Both the position numbers and the translations under genes were made by a program. From Lasioglossum baleicum (lineage: Eukaryota > Arthropoda > Insecta > Hymenoptera > Halictidae), in assembly GCF_051020765.1 (NCBI RefSeq), contig NW_027469113.1:930001-994000 (forward strand): a DNA stretch of 64,000 bases, written 5' to 3'. The notes beneath the pieces are model-generated. The model made no database searches. It was not told where the DNA came from and saw only the letters and a list, made by a program, of their open reading frames with translations. Shown piece by piece: positions 28,961 to 37,959 of this stretch; the first letter of the stretch is position 1, and every line of letters starts with the position of its first letter.

Positions 28961-30954
28961 TGTTACGTCGTCCGATGTACGACGTTGGCCTTGTACACAC
29001 ACTATGTATACAAGGTCTGATCTGCATAAGATCCATACACCGTCCCCTAGACATAAGAGCATAGTATTAAGATCTCATTATTCTATTGTTCTAATCCTTA
29101 TCTCCGTCTTTACCCATCACCATAACTTCACCTTGATCAACACCTTACCTCAGTTTCAACCCATCACCACGACACATAATGCAATAAAGTATTGCATCAC
29201 TCTGGAAGCATCTAGAAGCTTCTAGAAACGTCGAGAAGTCCAAAGACTGCTGCATCAGCAGTCCCACGCTCGTAGAGGGCAATAGGACAGCCACGAGACT
29301 GCAGCGTCAGCAGAAATGCACGTGCAGTCCCCGGGAGCGAAGACGCTGCTGCGTCAGCGGTTCTCCCACTCCGACAACTGAAGAACAAAGAGACTGCAGC
29401 GTCAGCTATCCCCACTCCGAACGAAGGAGGCAAGGCAGAGCGGACGCTTGCATCAGTCCGCCTCCATCTCGCGACTCGAGCAGTCCGCCTTCAGCCAGCG
29501 ACTCGCACAGACGTGCCTACCTGGCCTCAGCCGCCAGTCCGGCTTCTTCCGACTTCAAGAGCAGACGTGTTCAGTCTAGCTCCGCGAAAGTGAAGTGTGT
29601 CGATCCTTCACTCCTAATTCCAATTCCAATTCCAACTCTAACTCAACTCAACTCAAGTCCTAATTCTCATACGTTATTCCTATAACATATTACAATATCC
29701 ATTATTCATTAATCCAATTACTACTCCTATTATAATACTACTTACATATTGTATACCAGTGTACTTACCAGTTCTTATTTAATATATCGTTGTTATACCA
29801 GTACTTCGATCTTGTTATTCTTGTGTTAGTTCAACACCATCTTCCAATTCAGTTCTTGCATCGAATATATTAAACTCGTGACATATCCGGACTTGGTCTA
29901 AAGTGCGCAGTGGAAACGCTGAGCCGCCAATAAGGAATTTGAAGCGAGTCATAGAGAAGTTCTCGTGCCGCGTCTAGAATTGGTCTAAAGTGCGCAGTGG
30001 AAACGCTGAGCCGCCACTATAGACGTGAAGCGAGTTAACTACCAAAAAGGTTAATAACAAGTGGAAGTTCATTTTCATTATATTATTAATATTCCATCAT
30101 TACTATTCCTTACCCATGCGACGCCCACGTCGAGCGGGACGCAAGTATCAACTTGCTAAATTGAGACGCGCGTTGAGAAATAAAGCGGTGCTCGATCAAA
30201 TCATTGCCACTACCGAGTGGACAGAACTTCTAGGAACCACCGAGCACATTCCGTGTGACGCGTCCGATTACGTTTCTGTATACGGTTGCCCTTGCAGCCT
30301 TCCTAAAGAGGTCAACCACGCGGACCTCTCGCGAGCTCCGACGCCAGTTCTGCATCCGGTCGATCGTCCAGAGGTGATCGACATAGCCGACGACGACGAC
30401 AGCCGAGACACGATCATCGTTCCCAGGGTCCGTTGCCGAATCATCAGTGACGTTCCTCTGCCAACTCATCAACGTGTCGTCTTGCGGCCGGCATCCAAGG
30501 CCACTAATGTCGTCCCGAACCGAGCAGCAGCAACTCTGCCAGATCTTCCCCACCTCGAGGACATCTGTATAGAAGATCCGATGTACGACACCTACTGCCA
30601 GTACCGCCAGTTCCTGCTGCAACACTATTATTAGGCGTTAATACAGCATTGCGGTGAGTCGTATAATGTCTTGTATAATTGCTGAATCCTGTAAACTCAC
30701 CGTTTTCGTTGCATCATCTCGCGCGTGATTCTTGTCGGGACACTTCTTGTAACCGCGTCGGACGTTCTCTTCTTGACTGCATCCATAGCAATATCGGTTG
30801 TCCTAGTGCATATGACAGCCCGCGGCTGTCTCGGCACGAAAGACCACTCCACAATTAATCTTCATATCTCCACCGTCCGTCTGTCACTGTTCTTGAGTGC
30901 CATCCTTTTCTCTCTCTTGGTACCTGTAACAAAAACACAGTGACGGACGTGACA
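28961..30954 (+). repeat. 3' LTR of E1 (1994 bp)
   Basis: Preceded by the purine tract GGGAGG and followed by the duplicated CTAG and the rest of the B LTR. Three substitutions relative to the 5' LTR. Confidence 0.95.
30116..30634 (+). CDS. LTR-encoded 172-residue protein (E1 3' LTR)
   Basis: Intact; identical in protein to the E1 5' LTR copy. None of the three substitutions between the E1 LTRs falls in this ORF: all three lie upstream of it. Confidence 0.73.
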   Translation: MRRPRRAGRKYQLAKLRRALRNKAVLDQIIATTEWTELLGTTEHIPCDASDYVSVYGCPCSLPKEVNHADLSRAPTPVLHPVDRPEVIDIADDDDSRDTIIVPRVRCRIISDVPLPTHQRVVLRPASKATNVVPNRAAATLPDLPHLEDICIEDPMYDTYCQYRQFLLQHYY

Positions 30955-30958
30955 CTAG

Positions 30959-31880
30959 ATCTATAGTGACAGTTCTAACAGTGCCCTCGTTCGTTACACA
31001 GTGACCCGGCTTGGAGGCCAGTTCGTCCGCTCCGCTTGGGTAGTGTCAATGAACGAGCGGACCTTTTCAATAACTATATTTTATTAAAGTCACAGGTGGA
31101 ATACCGCTGGCCAGCGCCTCCGGGGAACCCCTGGCCAAATTTTCCCTTTTTCATTCAGAACATAGACAAAATTCCTATAAAGGATTTCTTGAGAAGGAGT
31201 TGTTAAACCAAGTTCCTTTCGCTCCTCTCTCCTCATGCGTCGAACACGTCACGACCGAGAATATCGAGTGTGACGCGTCAGATTACGTATCGGTATACGG
31301 TTGTCCGTGCCGTCCGATTCCGAACACAGAGATCAACCACGCGGATCTCTCGCGTTCCACGCCTGTCAACGTTACACCAGCTGCCCGCTATGAGATCATC
31401 GATCTCATAGACATCTCTGACGACGACGATAGCCAGGACACAGTGATCCTGCCACGTCCTCGTTGCGTCATCACCAACAGCACGTTCCTGTCACCACGTC
31501 AACGTATTACGTTGCGTCTTCCCAATCTTCCTCGCCTGGAAGATATTTGCATCGTGGACCCACAGTACGAGGTCTACGCAGCGCAGAGGAAACAACTCCT
31601 GCGACAGTATTATTAAGGCGTAACAACAAACCGGTGAGAATCAGTATCTTTTGTAACCCCTTTTGTTCCATGTCAACTCACCGCGTTCGTTGCGTCAGCG
31701 TAGAAGTATCGCCATCCGCGTTGACTGCTAGCGGGTGTCGGTCTCAAATGACTATCGGTGTCCTAGCGCATATGACTGCCCGTCTGGCTGTCTTGGCGTA
31801 AAAGACCGTTTCCTCTTCAATTCCACGTGCCGCCTCCTGGGGTCATCTTCTTTGCCTAGGACGTGGGGCGTGACGTAACA
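30959..31880 (+). repeat. B-family 3' LTR, right part
   Basis: Continues the LTR from 7109 after E1. It contains TATTAAA-type AT-rich sequence near 31080, the B version of the LTR ORF (31200-31616), a GGTGAGA donor-like site near 31632, and the terminus GACGTAACA. That terminus is a perfect 9-bp inverse of the TGTTACGTC start. It is followed at 31881 by CTAG and reversed C-family gag. Confidence 0.85.
31200..31616 (+). CDS. B-family homologue of the LTR-encoded protein
   Basis: The frame has no convincing ATG; 31200 is a TTG and the frame is open further upstream, so the true start is unknown. From ENIECDASDYVSVYGCPC onward it aligns with the A LTR protein: NHADLSR, a SUMO-interaction-like core IIDLIDISDDDDS, RLEDICIVDP and a final RQYY. 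The basic N-terminus of the A protein is not recognisable. Where the two proteins differ, the DNA has diverged much more than between A copies, yet the Cys cluster, hydrophobic-acidic core and C-terminal tail are kept. This suggests selection on the protein. It lies in the same LTR position and is followed by the same type of donor-like site. Confidence 0.65.
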   Translation: MLNQVPFAPLSSCVEHVTTENIECDASDYVSVYGCPCRPIPNTEINHADLSRSTPVNVTPAARYEIIDLIDISDDDDSQDTVILPRPRCVITNSTFLSPRQRITLRLPNLPRLEDICIVDPQYEVYAAQRKQLLRQYY

Positions 31881-32293
31881 CTAGTGAGGGTACGCTCAGC
31901 TGTGGCTGGAACAGCCTCCAAGGCTCGCTTGCACGCGCGAACGAATTGTAGCACGGTTATGGAGGTGCCGTCAAAGGTAGGCACAAGTTCAACCGCTTGT
32001 TTAACGGTGAAATTCGAAGAATCGTGCATTATGGGTTCGCGGGGCGCAACGACTGGGCTAGCTGGAATTGATTGAGAATCTCTGGCCGATCGGATTTCTG
32101 CTATCTCGCGGCGTATATCCTCGTACGTTACTCTCTGCTCACGCGTTTCTGTTTCGTATTGCAATTTGAGTTGAGTCAACGCGGCGGTTTGATTAATGAG
32201 AGCTGCTTCTCTACGAGCTAAATCTTTCTGGAATTCAATTAATTCCTCTTCCGTAGGAGGAACCTTCTTTCTAGCCTCGCTACGCGTTTCCAT
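31881..32293 (-). CDS. gag: C-family Gag, N-terminal 138 codons (minus copy)
   Basis: It starts at the ATG complementary to 32291-32293 and encodes METRSEARKK..., a charged coiled-coil N-terminus, then the beginning of the capsid-like domain (FDGTSITVLQFVRACKR). It ends where the B LTR begins. It differs from the plus copy (35893 onward) at a few residues, for example EQRV versus DQRE. A partial gene because of the insertion. Confidence 0.85.
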
Positions 32294-33608
32294 GATTGCG
32301 TCGCTTGAAAATTTCTAAGTATGAAATTCGCGAAAAATAATCCGACTATATAACGTGGGCGAAGGGGCGTTTTCTAAACCGCCCGTCGCACTTTAACGTT
32401 CACTAAAACTCTCGATGAATTTGTACTGAGTACGAACATCGCGAAAAATAATTTGAGTATGTAACGTGGGCGAAAGGGCATTTCCTTCACTGCCCGTCGC
32501 ACTTTTAACTGACACTATGCTTTCACGGACTCTAAGTCTACTGCGTTAAATTGTCAAACAATGATGGAACGCGCAGGGGTTCGCGTGCTAACACTGATTC
32601 TATTTTTATTCCTCGATGCCGTGCTTCTAACATCGGTGACCAACGACTGTCCTACCGACTGCGCCAAATTTGTCACAACAAATTTTGGCAGAGGTAGGAC
32701 ACATGACGTATCCTACAAAAGTGTTGACGGTGTCTCTAACATCGGTGACCAACGAGTGTCCTACCGACTGCGCCAAATTTGTCACGTCCTGGCGGGGCTA
32801 TAAGAGCAAGAGAAGAGAATACCGCGGCCCGGCTACTCTGCTCTTCCACTGACTGACATTTAATAAAAGTGTTGGTCTTTTTATCAACAGACTAGGACCC
32901 GATGCCGACACCTGCATGCAGTCTTACACAGATGAATGATGCACGCGACCCTGAAACATACGCGATAATATGTTCCACTTACTTTTACGCTTCGCTTGTT
33001 TGTCGATTCACACGAGACATGAATTCGCAACGGATGAACAGCTACGGTTGCGCTGATGGCCTTGAATACGGTCCGCTCTGCTTGACAGGCGTTGATCCAA
33101 ATGGCTGGAAACGACCTTCAAGGATTGACGACTGCGCCAAACTCTGTCACGTCAATATTTGACAGGAACGACCTCCAATGATTGACAGCTGGTTGCTACG
33201 GTATTGTAGACGGATGCGCTCGTTGAGGAAACGGGCGTGGACGCTGTACGATACCGTGAATCTAACTCACGAATATCGTCCGCGTGATTGACGATATTTT
33301 TAACTAGCGAAAACGGACGTGGACGCTGTACGATCCCGTGAATTTATCTCGCGAATATCGTCCGCGTGGTTGACGATATTTTGATTCGAGAAAACGGACG
33401 TGGATGCTGCGGAGCTTGCTATGCGAGCAAGTCTATCACTATCACGCACGTACGCGAACACGTAACAGGAAATTGAATAAGGAATACTATTCGCGAACTT
33501 TCCAGTGAGAACTCTATCTCTAACTAACAACGTGTCACTTCAAACTACGAAGTTAGGAGCAAGGAAATAATAATTGGGATTTAGATTGACTCTGGTAAAA
33601 CAAAGTAT
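32294..33608 (-). repeat. C-family leader and partial LTR (minus copy)
   Basis: It contains three motifs complementary to TGGCGCAGTCG (ending at 32666, 32775 and 33139). It also has two AATATCGTC/GACGATATT stem-loop segments near 33270-33380. No coding region was found. It is the mirror image of 34579-35892. Confidence 0.8.
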
Positions 33609-35041
33609 TGTGACGTCGGTCGCACCTCCGACGTTAGCTTTAAGACTACATGTAAAATTAGATACATAAGAGCGAGCGTTCCCCTTTAAAGATTCCAAAA
33701 CTCCTAAAAATCCTTCATAACAATGAATCCTTAACACCACGTACATTTGATTGAAATCCATCAACATAACCTAAAATCCAAAATCTGTCAAAATCCTAAA
33801 ATAGCCAAAAATGGCCCAAACTCGAAGATTAAAATATCATTGGACTCGTGAGCGAAAATCATGAAACTAACCTAAAAATTTGTAGGTTATGTTCTCAATT
33901 CGCGTTTGTTTAGACTTTACCAAAATTTCGATTTTTGGTAATTTTCAAAAGTACTTAGAATATTTTCAAACATATGATCGGTCGACAAATGATGTCAACT
34001 AATCATATGACATATAAAATTTACATCGAAACGCCTTGCAAGAGCAAGCGCTCGAAAATATTCTAAGTCCCAATTTATTTAAATAAATAAATAGGTACGC
34101 CAATGGTTACCACTTAATTTTCGAGTCCTGCACCACTGGGAACGAAAACTGCTGACTCTAGTGCGGCGGCCATCGCGCTGTTTACGACGAAGACCGGCAC
34201 AAAGAGGACACGGTCCCCTTTTGCGAAGTCAGCATTTTTCGGACGAACGTTATTCGTCGACGAACGTTCGATTCTCCCCAGTCCTCTCCGGGGACCCGAG
34301 TGGGTCAGTCGAGTTTTCGTCAATCTTCCAAGTCCAGACTATTTAGACATAGTCTTTCCAAATCCAGATTGTTTAGACACAATCTTTCCAAATCCATACT
34401 GTTTAGACACAGTCCCTAATACCATTCAGTAATATCGTATTCTTATTCGTTTAATTCAAATATTACTTCGTTTATTCAATTAAACATTTTTATTGTGTTT
34501 CATATTTCGTACTTAGTACGTATTTCGATTTCGTTAATAATAAGCATCTTTACCTTTGTATTCTTTTACGTTATTAATATACTTTGTTTTACCAGAGTCA
34601 ATCTAAATCCCAATTATTATTTCCTTGCTCCTAACTTCGTAGTTTGAAGTGACACGTTGTTAGTTAGAGATAGAGTTCTCACTGGAAAGTTCGCGAATAG
34701 TATTCCTTATTCAATTTCCTGTTACGTGTTCGCGTACGTGCGTGATAGTGATAGACTTGCTCGCATAGCAAGCTCCGCAGCATCCACGTCCGTTTTCTCG
34801 AATCAAAATATCGTCAACCACGCGGACGATATTCGCGAGATAAATTCACGGGATCGCACAGCGTCCACGCCCGTTTTCGCTAGTTAAAATATCGTCAATC
34901 ACGCGGACGATATTCGTGAGTTAGATTCACGCTATCGTACAGCGTCCACGCCCGTTTCCTCAACGAGCGCATCCGTCTACAATACCGTAGCAGCCAGCTG
35001 TCAATCATTGGAGGTCGTTCCTGTCAAATATTGACGTGACA
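33609..35041 (+). repeat. C-family 5' LTR (right end 35041 or 35406)
   Basis: Starts TGTGACGTCGG with a terminal hairpin (33613-33634). Two possible ends, GACGTGACA at 35041 and at 35406, are each followed by a TGGCGCAGTCG motif, so the boundary is uncertain. The second gives an LTR of about 1.8 kb and a primer site closer to that of family A. The LTR is AT-rich in its first half. No counterpart of the 172-residue LTR ORF was found. Confidence 0.65.
34807..34914 (+). repeat. Two iterated stem-loops in the C LTR
   Basis: AATATCGTC (34807-34815) pairs with GACGATATT (34825-34833), and the same 9-bp stem recurs at 34888-34896 with 34906-34914. They lie in a tandemly repeated segment of about 80 bases containing CAGCGTCCACGCCCGTTT. 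Mirrored in the minus copy. Confidence 0.7.
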
Positions 35042-35046
35042 GAGTT

Positions 35047-35536
35047 TGGCGCAGTCGTCAATCCTTGAAGGTCGTTTCCAGCCATTTGGATCAACCCCTG
35101 TCAAGCAGAGCGGACCGTATTCAAGGCCATCAGCGCAACCGTAGCTGTTCATCCGTTGCGAATTCATGTCTCGTGTCAATCGACAAACAAGCGAAGCGTA
35201 AAAGTAAGTGGAACATATTACCGCGTATGTTTCAGGGTCGCGTGCATCATCCATCTGTGTAAGACTGCATGCAGGTGTCGGCATCGGGTCCTAGTCTGTT
35301 GATAAAAAGACCAACACTTTTATTAAATGTCAGTCAGTGGAAGAGTAGAGTAGCCGGGCCGCGGTATTCTCTTCTCTTGCTCTTATAGCCCCGCCAGGAC
35401 GTGACAAATTTGGCGCAGTCGGTAGGACACTCGTTGGTCACCGATGTTAGAGACACCGTCAACGCTTTTGTAGGATACGTCATGTGTCCTACCTCTGCCA
35501 AAATTTGTTGTGACAAATTTGGCGCAGTCGGTAGGA
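35047..35536 (+). promoter_or_regulatory. Three primer-binding-site-like motifs in the C element
   Basis: TGGCGCAGTCG begins at 35047, 35411 and 35520, each after a TGACA. The second and third extend to TGGCGCAGTCGGTAGGA and are 109 bases apart in a tandem duplication that includes TTGGTCACCGATGTTAGA. The first continues TCAATCC instead. Only one can be the functional site; 35411 best matches family A spacing. Confidence 0.65.
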
Positions 35537-35892
35537 CAGTCGTTGGTCACCGATGTTAGAAGCACGGCATCGAGGAATAAAAATAGAATCAGTGTTAGCA
35601 CGCGAACCCCTGCGCGTTCCATCATTGTTTGACAATTTAACGCAGTAGACTTAGAGTCCGTGAAAGCATAGTGTCAGTTAAAAGTGCGACGGGCAGTGAA
35701 GGAAATGCCCTTTCGCCCACGTTACATACTCAAATTATTTTTCGCGATGTTCGTACTCAGTACAAATTCATCGAGAGTTTTAGTGAACGTTAAAGTGCGA
35801 CGGGCGGTTTAGAAAACGCCCCTTCGCCCACGTTATATAGTCGGATTATTTTTCGCGAATTTCATACTTAGAAATTTTCAAGCGACGCAATC

Positions 35893-37200
35893 ATGGAAAC
35901 GCGTAGCGAGGCTAGAAAGAAGGTTCCTCCTACGGAAGAAGAATTAATTGAATTCCAGAAAGATTTAGCTCGTAGAGAAGCAGCTCTCATTAATCAAACC
36001 GCCGCGTTGACTCAACTCAAATTGCAATACGAAACAGAAACGCGCGATCAGAGAGAAACGTACGAGGATATACGCCGCGAGATAGCAGAAATCCGATCGG
36101 CCAGAGATTCTCAATCAATTCCAGCTAGCCCAGTCGTTGCGCCCCGCGAACCCATAATGCACGATTCTTCGAATTTCACCGTTAAACAAGCGGTTGAACT
36201 TGTGCCTACCTTTGACGGCACCTCCATAACCGTGCTACAATTCGTTCGCGCGTGCAAGCGAGCCTTGGAGGCTGTTCCAGCCACAGCTGAGCGTACCCTC
36301 ACTAGATTAGTATGCAATAAGCTTAGAGGACAGGCATACGCCGCGATTGAAGACGTAAATATTAACACAATCTCTGAATTGTGCAACCGCCTGAAAGATG
36401 TACTAGGCCCATATAAATTCATCGATCAGTATCGCGGAGAATTAGCTTCGATACACCAGGGACAGTCCGAGCACGTGTTGAATTATATTACGCGAGTAAA
36501 GGACCTTAGAACGGCGATCATAGATTCAGGCCGCGGGGTCCCCAATCTAGACGAGATTGATAAATTCACAGTTGATTGTTTCATGCGTGGTCTTATCCCA
36601 GCGCTTCGAGCCGAGGTCAGGCTCTGCGCGTCACTCGAATTACAGAAAATATTCGATGAAGCAGTAACCGCGTACAAACAGTACGAGCTTGACCGTGTTC
36701 GTTATCGCGACGACGGACGCCGCGTTGCATTCTCCGACTCTCGTAATCGCACACCAGAGCGATCAAGCAACTCTCCTTATGATAGGAATGCGCCAGAGCA
36801 GCGCAATAGATCTTCGGAAAGGAAAGATCAACGACCTTCCTTTTCACCTCGTGAATCCTGGCGAGACAGGAAACCCGATAACAGAGACGCGTATCGCTCT
36901 CCTCCTCCGCGACGTCACGAACCGTCGCAATCAAATCAGCGCGAAACGTATAAACGCGAAGATCGCGCTTCCCAGTCCCCAGGTCGCGATCGCTTTCCTA
37001 CGGAGAATCGGAAGTATTGTAAATATTGTAAGCGCACGGGACATGACATACACGAATGTCGCCGCCGCGAATATTACAGTAGAAATGAGTCGGGAAACGA
37101 ATCAAGCCTCCCGACAAACGCGACCAAAGGACGGGAGGCATCCCAAGAGAATCGCCAAAAGGCAACACAGCTGGCCGTCATCAGCGACGACCAGCAGTAG
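35893..37200 (+). CDS. gag: C-family Gag, full length, 435 aa
   Basis: Complete Gag homologous to the A-family protein but clearly divergent. It has an N-terminal charged coiled coil (about residues 12-75), capsid-like domain (about 95-290) with FDGTSITVLQFVRACKR and YITRVKDLRTAI, and an Arg/Ser/Pro-rich linker. The CCHC knuckle is CKYCKRTGHDIHEC at residues 376-389. The ATG follows a leader of about 350 bases. It ends at TAG within the overlap with the -1 protease frame. Predicted role is particle assembly and RNA binding. Confidence 0.92.
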   Translation: METRSEARKKVPPTEEELIEFQKDLARREAALINQTAALTQLKLQYETETRDQRETYEDIRREIAEIRSARDSQSIPASPVVAPREPIMHDSSNFTVKQAVELVPTFDGTSITVLQFVRACKRALEAVPATAERTLTRLVCNKLRGQAYAAIEDVNINTISELCNRLKDVLGPYKFIDQYRGELASIHQGQSEHVLNYITRVKDLRTAIIDSGRGVPNLDEIDKFTVDCFMRGLIPALRAEVRLCASLELQKIFDEAVTAYKQYELDRVRYRDDGRRVAFSDSRNRTPERSSNSPYDRNAPEQRNRSSERKDQRPSFSPRESWRDRKPDNRDAYRSPPPRRHEPSQSNQRETYKREDRASQSPGRDRFPTENRKYCKYCKRTGHDIHECRRREYYSRNESGNESSLPTNATKGREASQENRQKATQLAVISDDQQ

Positions 37201-37480
37201 ATGAAATTCGAGTAGATAGGAGAGATAACCCGGACGGTCAGCAGAATGAACGACCATCCGCGAAATTAGTCTCGGCAATAAATCTCGCGCCGGACTCCCC
37301 TATCCCTCGAATAAAAGCAAAATCGTCACTCTTCTCAAAAGAGTGTGAGTTCCTCTTGGACACCGGGTCCGAGGTCAACTTAATCCGAGCGTCTGGTATC
37401 AAATCTGACGTTCATCTAAAAACTGACAGCGTCATACACGTCCATGGCGTGACAGAAGGAGAAATTGCGACCCTCGGTTA
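37200..37480 (+). CDS. C-family protease, N-terminal part, broken by insertion
   Basis: This -1 frame relative to gag is open upstream into gag. It reads AINLAPDSPIPRIK, then FLLDTGSEVNLIRAS, the aspartic protease active site, and stops at TLGY where a minus-strand B LTR begins. The arrangement (gag, -1 overlap, DTG protease) matches the A family. The second half of the protease, including its ILG motif, is missing. Confidence 0.82.
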
Positions 37481-37721
37481 TGTTACGTCACGCCCCACGT
37501 CCTAGGCAAAGAAGATGACCCCAGGAGGCGGCACGTGGAATTGAAGAGGAAACGGTCTTTTACGCCAAGACAGCCAGACGGGCAGTCATATGCGCTAGGA
37601 CACCGATAGTCATTTGAGACCGACACCCGCAAGCAGTCAACGCGGATGGCGATACTTCTACGCTGACGCAACGAACGCGGTGAGTTGACATGGAACAAAA
37701 GGGGTTACAAAAGATACGAAT

Positions 37722-37728
37722 TCTCACC
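37722..37728 (-). promoter_or_regulatory. Splice-donor-like GGTGAGA after the minus-strand LTR ORF
   Basis: The third context showing a GGTGAG site just after the stop of the LTR ORF, here 17 bases downstream on the minus strand. Confidence 0.45.
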
Positions 37729-37744
37729 GGTTAGTTGTTGTATC

Positions 37745-37824
37745 TTAATAGTACTGTTGAAGGAGCTGAGCTCGGCGGTCAGCATGGGTCTGGTATAACG
37801 GGTCGTCCAGACAGATCTCATCTG
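37745..37824 (-). CDS. C-terminal fragment of the LTR-encoded protein
   Basis: On the minus strand the last residues read ADEICLDDPLYQTHADRRAQ and end LLQQYY. This is homologous to the C-termini of the A and B LTR proteins (EDICIEDP...QQYY and EDICIVDP...RQYY). Everything upstream is replaced by satellite DNA, which happens to stay open in this frame. The DNA differs more from the B copy than the flanking LTR does, yet the pattern EIC-x-DP-x-Y and the final YY are kept. Confidence 0.7.
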
Positions 37825-37959
37825 CCCAAAAAACCTGCGCATGCGCATCCCAAAAAACCTGCGCATGCGCATCCCACAAAACCTGCGCATGCGCATCCCA
37901 CAAAACCTGCGCATGCGCATCCCACAAAACCTCGCACGTGTTTTTACTCGACTAGCCTG

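Larger units (their letters stand above)
7110..30954 (+). mobile_element. A-family retrotransposon E1, complete, split by E2
   Basis: E1 is bounded by 1994-bp LTRs (7110-9103 and 28961-30954) and flanked by the target duplication CTAG (7106-7109 and 30955-30958). Without the nested E2 it would be about 7.9 kb. It encodes Gag, protease, a pol stub with minisatellite, and an integrase C-terminal tail. The LTRs differ at three positions by eye (7952/29803, 8119/29970, 8140/29991), so it is the oldest of the three nested A elements. It is inserted in the B 3' LTR. Confidence 0.93.
5773..31880 (+). mobile_element. B-family LTR retrotransposon, 3' end, interrupted by E1
   Basis: Only the 3' untranslated end (5773-5881) and the 3' LTR (5882-7109 joined to 30959-31880, about 2150 bp) are visible. 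The rest lies left of E0, outside the window. The short 3' segment keeps CGATGCGTC and a GAGGGAGG purine tract, matching the A elements. The LTR ends GACGTAACA at 31880 and is followed by CTAG and a reversed C-family gag, so this element is inserted in a minus-strand C element. E0 lies at its left and E1 inside its LTR. Confidence 0.8.
31881..33608 (-). mobile_element. C-family retrotransposon, minus-strand copy, partial
   Basis: Reading right to left: part of an LTR (from 33608), iterated primer-binding motifs, 5' leader, and the first 138 codons of gag. The gag is cut at CTAG (31881-31884) by the B element; the rest lies outside the window to the left. The LTR is cut at 33608, where the plus-strand C copy begins. 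The copy is colinear with 34579-36305 apart from a one-base indel and a few substitutions. Confidence 0.85.
31881..36305. repeat. Large inverted repeat: arms about 1.73 kb, spacer 970 bp
   Basis: The left arm 31881-33608 is the reverse complement of 34579-36305. Paired positions sum to 68186 over most of the arm and 68187 near the inner end, from one extra T on the left around 33300. The left arm ends exactly where a TGTGACGTC LTR start begins (33609). This fits a C element inserted in opposite orientation into the LTR of another C element, with GTAT (33605-33608) as the likely target duplication. The matching right-hand copy would lie beyond the array. Confidence 0.85.
33609..37480 (+). mobile_element. 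C-family retrotransposon, plus-strand copy, 3' part missing
   Basis: It begins at the LTR start TGTGACGTCGG, with LTR, iterated primer-binding motifs, leader, full gag and the first part of the protease frame. At 37481 it is broken by a minus-strand B-type LTR; GTTA at 37477-37480 is the expected target duplication. The remaining pol and 3' LTR would lie beyond the array. It may be the most complete clue to an autonomous relative, but polymerase sequence is not in the window. Confidence 0.85.
37481..37824 (-). repeat. B-type LTR end, minus strand, running into the satellite
   Basis: TGTTACGTCACGCC at 37481 is the reverse complement of the GACGTAACA end of the B LTR. The first 250 bases or so match 31630-31880 closely. 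Past the donor-like site the LTR ORF part is more diverged. The LTR stops being recognisable at about 37825, where the satellite starts. Confidence 0.88.

Noticed and set aside
31881..36305. Inverted repeat made by fold-back or self-integration of one cDNA
   Set aside because: The left arm ends exactly at an LTR start and the right copy is a colinear element with its own full LTR start. Insertion of one C element into the LTR of another explains it more simply.
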